DNA of 25,177 nucleotides from the NCBI GenBank assembly GCA_034698045.1, contig JAQGAU010000654.1, positions 1 through 25,177 on the forward strand, written 5' to 3'. Below are positions 18,701-25,177 of this stretch, one piece after another. Positions within the stretch are counted from its first letter, which is position 1; the number at the start of each line of letters is the position of its first letter. Source of the DNA: Paramacrobiotus richtersi. Taxonomy: Eukaryota; Tardigrada; Eutardigrada; Parachela; Macrobiotidae. The position numbers were made by a program, and so were the translations under genes. Below the pieces are notes generated by a model. The model saw nothing but the letters and a program-made list of their open reading frames with translations. It searched no databases and had not been told where the DNA came from.

Positions 18701-21700
18701 AATTCACACTGTAGATAATAGTAAAATTATCTAATGAAACTTTCAATAATTCATTCCATTACAACAAAAGTGACTTTTGCTATTCATTCATTCTAATTAG
18801 GAAATGGCTATAGCCACCCATAAACACCCACAACCGCTATAGATACCCATAACACCCATAAATTGCTATAGCCACCCATATCGTTTGTTACACCCACAAA
18901 GACTGTAGACACCCATATCCCGTTAATTTTTATTTTGCTACTAATACAAACGCTACTGGCTGCCGCTGCGTTCTCGGCCAACCTCCAACAGCAGGAAAAG
19001 CGCTCAGTCTCAAAATCTTACAACATACCAAATTCTTACAACATGTTTACACATTCGTTCACGGTTGAATCTACAGTTCTCCGGTTGCTTCCCTAAAATC
19101 ACACCTACCACGAAAGCGATTGCAAACAGCCCACAATAATACCGTTTTCCTTCTCGTATACAGATGGGAATAGAATAGTGGCAGTCTGTTTAGTGTTGAG
19201 GCAAATCAATTTCTGGATATCTTCACGGGCGAACGGAGGAATTTCTGGAAACTCGTGCTGGTGACCGGAGTCATAGACAATAAGTGACGTTCGATCTGTG
19301 CAAGCATTGCCAAGCAAAACCCATTGGTCATCTCACTCACCTGATTTACCACTGCTTTTGCGGTAATGCAGAATTTGCAGGCAGATAACCGTGGAGTCGA
19401 AGTTTACTGCGTCATGGAATAGCGGATCAGGGGAGTACAGGCTGGGATACTGAAATTTCCGTTCTTGTGGAACTGGAAGTGTAGCAGTGTCTTTTTTTGA
19501 ATGGACTTACGTTTACCTTCTTCGTCGGCCGTCCTCGTGGAAAAACTACGTCAAGCGTAGCCGTAGGTGGAATCAAAGGGTCACGGGCATCAGTAGTAGA
19601 CATCGACTCTTCGGTGTCGCTCGCTTTTTTCTTCATTTTATATGTGTTCTGTGTTTTATTATTTATGGGTGGCTTTAGCGTTTATGGGTGCGCTTTTTTA
19701 ATTCGTATATGGGGGCCTATAGCACTTTATGGGTGAACATGGGTGGCTATAGCCTTTTATGGGTGAAAATGGGTGGCTATAGCCTCACTCTTCTAATTAT
19801 TGTAGAGAAATATGAAGGCGACAAATTAGGTCATGACAGTTATTATAACTGAGAGCATACCGGCAGTTGTCCAAATTCGCTCCGGATTTCTGCAATCTCT
19901 CCTTCGTAACAAAATACACAATCTCCCTAATCACCGTCACCACCGGACTCGACTCCGCCATGCCTCTGACCTCAACAGCCGCAGCCAGTGAATCATTCTT
20001 CCCCACATATTGCGCAATCCGTGACATAACACTTCCGGTCATATTACTGGCAAAATACCCGTCACCCACATCCACTCCGTTATCGACAAAAAACTGGTAC
20101 AGCACATGGGGAGTAATGGTCACGCGCCGCACGCTCGTCTTAGCCAAGCGGACTTTCACGATAACGTGGGTGCCGAACTCCTTGAGCAGGCTAAGGTATA
20201 GATCGCGATGGTAATCGAGCGGTAGTTCGCATAGGGCCAGCGTGAAAGGGACATGCAGGATCTGGCTGGAACGGTAGTCGAGTTCGGCTTCCTCGGAAAT
20301 TAGGGAGGAGACGGTATCGGTGAAAAACGTCCCGCTGGACAGCTGGTTGCGGAGTGGGTCGAGAGAGTTTTCGGCGGAACCGATCGAGTTCGTTATGTTG
20401 CTCTACAAATGTGCGATTGTTGTATGATTTCATACACGTAACTAATGACGTATCTATGTACTTTAGCCTTTAGGGATGTAAAGGAAGCTCGAGCTGCTAG
20501 TTAAGCAAAATTCGCCTCAGATGAATGATGCAGTACAACGGAGTTTTTTTATGAATACATACAGTGTATTTGACATTTGTCTGAAATAAAATACGAAATA
20601 TTAAAGGCGAACTAAAAAGTAATGTGTAGGCAATTAACAATACCAAACATATTAGAGCGGATTTCTACTGACCAAGTAAGCTGAACAAACCATTATGTAA
20701 TTACATTTTCAGCTTCTCTACAGAGATCGGACATACAGCTGATACTGTATGCGATCCATCAATCAATTGAAAAAAAGGGGAACAACAGGGACAGGATGTG
20801 TATATGCTTGTTATTGCTCGATTATGAAGAACTATAATCATCCTCGTAAACTAGCACAGAAACACCACTGAAAATTCTAGAAGTTTTACACTTTAAAAAA
20901 GCAACCGCGGGGTCATGATCCAACATAGCCAACGCATCAGAACGTAACGTACAGGCCTAGGGAGTGTCGCTATAGAACAGCAGCCGCATTACCCTATGTA
21001 CAACTGATGATTGTTAATAACTATATTGACTACCATATATAATTCTTATGTTGATGTTAATAGCATCAAAGCGGCACGAAGTGCCTTACTATCATCTATT
21101 TAAGTTATTATCGAAATCTAAGAACTGTACTTTTTCTGTGCACATTGAACAGATTACACCGATATTGGTTTTACAGTAAACTAGGAAGGAGAACCTGGCC
21201 ATAATCCAACATTACAGGATACAATAATATTAGTTTTCGTACATACAGTAAACTGTCCATAGACATGCAAATGTTCCAGCGTGGCTTGCTGATAATCGGC
21301 CAGCGATCTGATAAAGATTTGTTGTTCACCGGCAACACTCCCACCACCAGCCGTGTCCAATTTTAAACACTGTGTCAACAGTGGGCACGTGGCGTTCCTT
21401 TGAAAGAAAGTCTTGAGCAATTTTGCCGGTTTCAGTGAATGGGTCTTGAGTCCGGGATCTAAGGTCGTGGCAAAAGGGTTGGCCCGCATCAGATCATACC
21501 CCAAACCAAGATACCGAGCCACACCCACTTCGGCCGTACTCAATGTCACTTCCTCATTGCCGGTGTCGTCGAGTGAAGAGTCGTCCAGGATTTCCGGACC
21601 GTTTAATTCGTCATTGAGATTGTTTCTGCAAATAGCGCGTGTGTATATTGAGAGCATAATGACGTCGACCCTTGACAAGAATAAACAATGATAATTTGAT

Positions 21701-22304
21701 AGGCAAATGAACTAATTAGAGCGTGAATTGTAGTGCATTATGAATTATGATGCGTTGATTATGATTTCACGTTGATTATAATTTATAATCAACGTTTAGT
21801 AGGTGCAGTTCGCTGTAACTCTCATATCATGCATTATTCACTAGATGGAAAATAGAAATCCAGACGATAGATGATAGAGATGAACGCAAAGCGAACACAT
21901 AAAGGTACATCGGTTTGGAAAACTGCTAGCCTTTCGCATGTTAATTAATTATGTAAGTGACATACTAACTGAAACGTGCAGATGTATATCTGCCCGTTTT
22001 ACACAGAATGTCACTTACATACTAATATACTGATATTAAATTAATATCCACCAAAATGGTTTATTAGTCAAGCTCGAAATGCGATCGAATACCCTCTACA
22101 AAACGCTGATACTGCAAAATCAGCAGAATAATATTATATCGATATATCGATAATTGATGTAAAGGGTTTATAAACAGAAGCGACTTTTCTTCTTAAGAAG
22201 CTTTGTACTTACTCGTGTATATCGATATCGGTTAAGGCCGTCACAAATAATACCCCACAAACAAGGAACTGTGTGCACACAATATAACAATGTATCGTTA
22301 ACAT
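15763..22304 (-). CDS. Apextrin-like protein with two MACPF domains and an ApeC domain (1002 aa)
   Basis: Six coding exons: 22213-22304, 21247-21625, 19861-20402, 17772-18249, 16743-17663, 15763-16359; every phase agrees. Residues 1-26 look like a signal peptide. MACPF1 (about 64-371) starts YLGLGYDLMRANPF and has the signature LLKEFGTHVIVKVRLAKTS (229-247). MACPF2 (about 414-692) starts VGRGYDIFAADPL and has FLKEFGTHIMVKLRYGS (570-586). Each MACPF ends alike (YFVTK..., then C..L...A..DY..E). The end of MACPF1 and the start of MACPF2 share exon 4, so this is one gene, not two. A Thr/Pro/Arg linker (695-775) leads to ApeC (777-980: WPAGTY, EGCPDG, NDWS, many Cys, GDWQWHFCYY). MACPF domains form membrane pores. 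ApeC of amphioxus apextrin-like proteins binds peptidoglycan. It is likely a secreted immune effector or toxin-like protein. Confidence 0.9.
16360..16742 (-). other. Intron within the ApeC-coding part
   Basis: A 383-bp phase 0 intron (donor GTGAGC, acceptor CCGTAG) that splits ApeC between GSRFQ and DSEDH. It contains a (GTCGAC)-type run near 16461-16480; otherwise nothing is seen. Confidence 0.8.
18791..19799. mobile_element. 991-bp DNA transposon with 9-bp target duplication
   Basis: Body 18800-19790, flanked by perfect direct repeats TTCTAATTA (18791-18799, 19791-19799). Both termini contain GGCTATAGCCACCCAT starting 7 nt in (right end on the opposite strand); the first six or so bases differ between ends. 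Many subterminal CACCCATA / TATGGGTG and GCTATAG motifs recur near both ends. The 8-9-bp duplication fits the Mutator, hAT or Zisupton groups; no transposase is visible, so the family is undecided. It carries the Ulp1-like fragment listed separately and lies in an intron of the apextrin-like gene. Confidence 0.85.
19105..19636 (-). pseudogene. Decayed Ulp1/C48-like cysteine protease fragment inside the transposon
   Basis: Read on the minus strand, an ATG-led stretch (from 19636) has an AT-hook-like RGRPTKKVN and a GTAAGT donor. After an ATTTCAG acceptor, the next stretch reads VICLQILHYRKSSG, then QWVLLGN, LIVYDS and ATILFPSVYEKENGIIVGC. This order resembles Ulp1-type proteases linked to eukaryotic transposons, whose usual pattern is QILH..HWV..N..YDS...Q.g.DCG. 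The catalytic HW and DCG positions are QW and VGC here, and an in-frame stop interrupts the fragment. The frame is therefore probably dead. Resemblance is by eye only. Confidence 0.5.
20403..21246 (-). other. Intron within MACPF1, 844 bp
   Basis: A phase 0 intron (donor GTATGT, acceptor TTTGTAG). It corresponds in position to the 108-bp intron 17664-17771 within MACPF2, supporting domain duplication. No other feature is seen in it. Confidence 0.8.
21769..21795. repeat. 27-nt perfect palindrome in the first coding-region intron of the apextrin-like gene
   Basis: ACGTTGATTATAA (21769-21781), one T, then its exact complement TTATAATCAACGT (21783-21795). It sits in intron 21626-22212. Function unknown. 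Confidence 0.85.
21950..22021. other. 72-nt two-stage hairpin, pre-miRNA-like
   Basis: Outer stem TATGTAAGTGACAT (21950-21963) pairs perfectly with 22008-22021. Inner stem AAACGTGCAGAT (21972-21983) pairs with 21988-21999 with one mismatch around a 4-nt loop. The two 8-nt spacers between stems can form four further pairs. The size and shape resemble a small-RNA precursor, but a MITE or chance hairpin is equally possible. It lies in intron 21626-22212 of the apextrin-like gene. Confidence 0.4.
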
Positions 22305-22356
22305 TCTGAAAACAACAAACTACAACAAAATAAGGAATCTAAAACAGAAGCTTACA
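22305..22356 (-). other. Possible 50-bp intron in the 5' untranslated region of the apextrin-like gene
   Basis: The start ATG (22304) is preceded by one A and then TTTTCAG, a good acceptor. A GTAAGC donor sits at 22350-22355. This implies a 50-bp intron and a non-coding first exon ending at 22356. The exon start and promoter cannot be placed. Confidence 0.5.
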
Positions 22357-24359
22357 TAATCAAAGTCGGAAAACACTGTGTTAAATAAGTGTGAAAACCA
22401 TGAGCCGCGAAAGTCAATGCTAACTGTTGAGGCCTGGTGTAAGCAGGAGGAAGTGTGTGTGTGTGTTTACTTATCACTTTTTTCGATCTTTCAGCAGCTA
22501 GCGTGTCTAGGACAAACCGCTGCTGAGAGGATGGTAAACATGTGGTCAAAGTCTAACAGCTGAGCACTGTAGTGCCGTGTAATTAGGATAGCTTCTTTAT
22601 GTTGACAGCTCTGACCTACTGGCATAATGCGGGGCCTCAGACCAAGGGAGAGAGCACTTACGCAATGAACTACTGTGCTGATTAGTTTTTCAGGTAACCT
22701 CGCAAGCCAGCGTTCACTTGGACGTTACTTTTTCATTTGCTTCCTTAGCACACGCGAACAGATGTATGCTATGCTGCTAAAAGCGTACAGCTTTGTGTCA
22801 TTATCGATAGTATTAATGGTCCAATCGGCAAATGCTCAGAAACAATGTTGATACAATTAAAAATCCAATAAAAAATATACCCCAATTTTCACGCAAACTA
22901 ACATTACTGCGCAGATCTTCTATATATGCTCAACCGCAAAAAAAAATGAAGTCCGTTTACCGGTCCTTAAACACAGTCTGTCATTGTCATTGTGATAATG
23001 ACTAGTACTAATGAGAGGAAACTGTAGAGTCAGGTTTCGTGATCTCTTCGATAATTAACTGTCGCTTATATAATTTACAAGCCGCATAGAGAGATCACGT
23101 TGATGAATTACCGCACTTATACGAGCAAACTGCCGCACAGCTTTCTTCACTTGTCGGTAACTTGTTAGCTTGATTTGCGGCATTAGTGTTCAGTGCATAC
23201 TGAAACCGCATTCACCGCTGTTGTTATTAGCTATAGTAGGACCTGGCCCGTTAGTTAGTACCTAATACGATGCGCTGGTAGGCTGGTATAATTATGTTGG
23301 TTAGTTATAAAAAAGGTTTGAAATATACGCTGTAGTACATATTGGCTGAACTGGCCGCATGCTGCTATAATTACTGCACTTCCGAACCGGATAACAGGAA
23401 ATTACTCAGTTTGCGAGTACTTGAGCACAAAAAGTCGGTCTTAATGGCTCCCATGTTTTCTAAAGAATCGATAGATGTCATATTAATTAGCTAACGGCAA
23501 CACCGCCCTACCGTGATTTAATAGTGTATTAATGTGAAACCTCAACGCACGATTCAGCTAGATTGAACGCGGGCCTACGTGGGGCACCAATTCCCTGGTG
23601 GGCTTCCGTAATTAAAATCTAGAACAAATCCGTCACCTAGCTCTGGTGACTGTAACTCGGATGGCGACGGATGCTACCAACGTACGTACTAGCCTTGAGC
23701 TTACACGAGAAACAACTGCTATCCTATCGAGAACATAAAGTTCTGTCCTGATTTCCGTTTGGTGCCGTCGGGTTTAAGCACCCAGGATACACCCAGGATA
23801 TGCGGTACTTCTGTAAGCTGCAGTAGAGGTACTCGAAAGGCTGTCTGGGTATGATCGCAGTAATTAGGGCAGTCGGATCAATCGAGTGTACTGCAGGTGC
23901 CATTTCCGTACATTCTCAGGATTACATAGTGATTGTTGAGCGCATCGCCTTCGCGGTACTCATGATCATGCATAGCCATAGTGACGTATCCTAAATTGCA
24001 GTGCGACACCACCGCGGCAGTTCCTTACGTGTATCGCATGATTAATTAGCAACATCATCGTGGTCCAGGTCATTTTAAGGTTTTCTGAGATTACTTCATT
24101 GCTAGATAATGATTAAATTTCTGGATTCGTGTTTCGCTCCTTTATGCGTTACTTTCATGCCCTTGTATAAGCAAATTTCTTGAGCCTGTATCATGTTCAT
24201 AGCAGATCAGCTTGTGGTAAACTTCTTCTCAAAGCTTTTAAACTTAGCTGTCATTGTAAACTTGATTTCGCTTTCACGATCTACGATACATAACATAGAT
24301 CCAGCTTTATTCGACGAGTTAAGATTAGCGAGCCATCAGATTCTGTGACCTTTTGGTAA
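22357..24359. other. Intergenic stretch between apextrin-like and GPCR genes (divergent 5' ends)
   Basis: Two kilobases with no coding frame of note on either strand. It must hold the promoters of both divergent genes. Seen: a short CA/GT run (22455-22467); a 10-bp inverted repeat CGTGATCTCT / AGAGATCACG (23038-23047, 23090-23099); a short GTCACC/GGTGAC hairpin near 23633-23651; and a tandem CACCCAGGATA duplication near 23778-23800. No tRNA or other RNA gene was recognised. Confidence 0.45.
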
Positions 24360-25177
24360 ATGGCGACAGTCTCCAATATCTCATTCTTCAACGCAACACC
24401 ATACCCGAATGGAATTATTGCCCAGAATTCGTGGACAATCACCCAAACAGTGACCTGCATCATGTGCTTTCTGGTTTGTTGTACCAATCTATTCCTCCTA
24501 AATATCTATCGAATCAAACCCGCTCTACGAACCCCCTTCGGAGTATACGTGATTGTCATTTCCATAAGTAACATATGCTTTGTAATCTGCACGAATCCTT
24601 TGGCCTTAACAATCAAGAACGTTCTGCCAACAAGTTATGCATCAGTTTATTGCACAGTCTACAATTATTTTGGACTGGTCGTCGGGGCAGCGTTACCCAT
24701 GACCCATATGCTGATCAGTTTAAACAGAGGATGGGCAATCGCTTTCCCCGTTCATTATACACGCCATCATTCCCGCAGGATCGCTATTCTAATTTGTGGT
24801 ATAGGTTTGCTCGCTATTAACCTGGGTGCTATACCCGGGATGGCAATAGACGGGTTGTTTTACCGCACGGAAGGGTTAAATGTTCGGTGTAATTTAAGTA
24901 CCGCTCCCTCAGTTACCATTTGGATACGATGTATGGCTGGGTTATTCTTCATGGCACCAGAAGGCATCATTGTGCTGTCCTATCCGTTTCTCGTTTTCCG
25001 GCAAATTTGTCACCGAACGAGGATTCAAAATGGCAGTCAACAGACGGAAATGGAGGGTAACGTCAGCACGGTGCCGTCCACCTGCAAACATGTGCACTCA
25101 AGGAAGAAGGCGTCGCGGTCGTTTCTGGTTCTCACTCTGATGACGGCTAGTGTCTTGTTATCCTGGACGCCGAGTAA
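24360..25177 (+). CDS. Class A-like G-protein-coupled receptor, N-terminal part (272 aa, runs off the window)
   Basis: A single open exon from an ATG preceded immediately by an in-frame TAA; it continues past the right edge. The short extracellular N-terminus has N-glycosylation sites (NIS at 6, NAT at 11). TM1 is about 27-49, then TM2 (ALRTPFGVYVIVISIS, 55-70 onward). Cys98 in the first outer loop and Cys177 in the second can form the conserved disulfide. TM3 ends in ISLNRGWAIAFP (119-130), where LNRGW replaces the E/DRY motif. TM4 spans about 139-160 and TM5 about 189-213. A third inner loop rich in basic residues follows. TM6 ends LLSWTPS, matching the CWxP region. TM7 lies outside the window. 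The ligand cannot be inferred. It looks like a divergent invertebrate rhodopsin-family receptor. Confidence 0.85.
   Translation, partial: MATVSNISFFNATPYPNGIIAQNSWTITQTVTCIMCFLVCCTNLFLLNIYRIKPALRTPFGVYVIVISISNICFVICTNPLALTIKNVLPTSYASVYCTVYNYFGLVVGAALPMTHMLISLNRGWAIAFPVHYTRHHSRRIAILICGIGLLAINLGAIPGMAIDGLFYRTEGLNVRCNLSTAPSVTIWIRCMAGLFFMAPEGIIVLSYPFLVFRQICHRTRIQNGSQQTEMEGNVSTVPSTCKHVHSRKKASRSFLVLTLMTASVLLSWTPS

Larger units (their letters stand above)
18250..19860 (-). other. Largest intron of the apextrin-like gene, containing a transposon
   Basis: A 1611-bp phase 2 intron (donor GTATGC, acceptor ATCTTCAG). Without the inserted 991-bp element and one 9-bp target copy it would be about 611 bp, similar to its neighbours. 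A fragment related to the inverted repeat at 3423-3593 lies at 18681-18711. Confidence 0.8.

Noticed and set aside
15763-22304. Two neighbouring MACPF genes instead of one
   Set aside because: MACPF1 has no stop or polyadenylation signal before 18249, MACPF2 has no own signal peptide or start, and the shared exon 4 joins them in phase.
22352-22549. 65-codon minus-strand frame upstream of the apextrin start
   Set aside because: It opens with TTG and ends at the likely untranslated-exon donor. More likely 5' untranslated sequence.
23560-23655. Possible structured RNA (short GGTG/CACC hairpins)
   Set aside because: Stems are only 5-6 bp and no tRNA or other known RNA pattern could be fitted.

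Overview
The window is animal nuclear DNA. Multi-exon genes with GT-AG introns, secreted and cell-surface metazoan protein families, and several DNA-transposon remnants exclude a prokaryote. The ApeC domain, the divergent rhodopsin-like receptor and the mixture of very short (50-110 bp) and ~0.4-0.8 kb introns point to an invertebrate. A tardigrade is my best guess, from the general look of the receptor and gene structure only, and is not proven. All exon joins below were built by hand from splice sites and codon phase. Every junction in the four spliced genes keeps frame.

Layout: (1) 1-4.3 kb is gene-free repeat territory. It holds a decayed 28-bp minisatellite, a 659-bp foldback-type element, three copies of a CCAAT/GC-box/TATA-like module, a 171-bp inverted repeat and a 492-bp hAT-like element with perfect 8-bp target duplications. 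(2) 5.27-6.50 kb (minus) is a two-exon gene for an unrecognised 306-aa secreted protein with an RGD, a six-Cys cluster, a polyproline run and a basic tail. (3) 7.67-12.70 kb (minus) is a USP20/USP33-type deubiquitinase in six coding exons. One intron carries three tandem copies of a ~195-bp repeat. (4) 13.68-14.92 kb (minus) is a three-exon GPI-anchored Ly6/uPAR protein. (5) 15.76-22.36 kb (minus) is a 1002-aa apextrin-like protein with a signal peptide, two tandem MACPF domains and a C-terminal ApeC domain. A 991-bp DNA transposon with an Ulp1-protease-like fragment sits in its largest intron. (6) 24.36 kb to the right edge (plus) is the N-terminal 272 residues of a class A-like GPCR, cut off after TM6.

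The genes do not form a pathway. Three of the five encode extracellular or GPI-anchored proteins and one encodes a membrane receptor. The deubiquitinase is intracellular. The most interesting item is the double-MACPF apextrin, which looks like an innate-immune or venom-like pore former with an unusual internal duplication. No retrovirus-like element, tRNA, rRNA or CRISPR array was seen.
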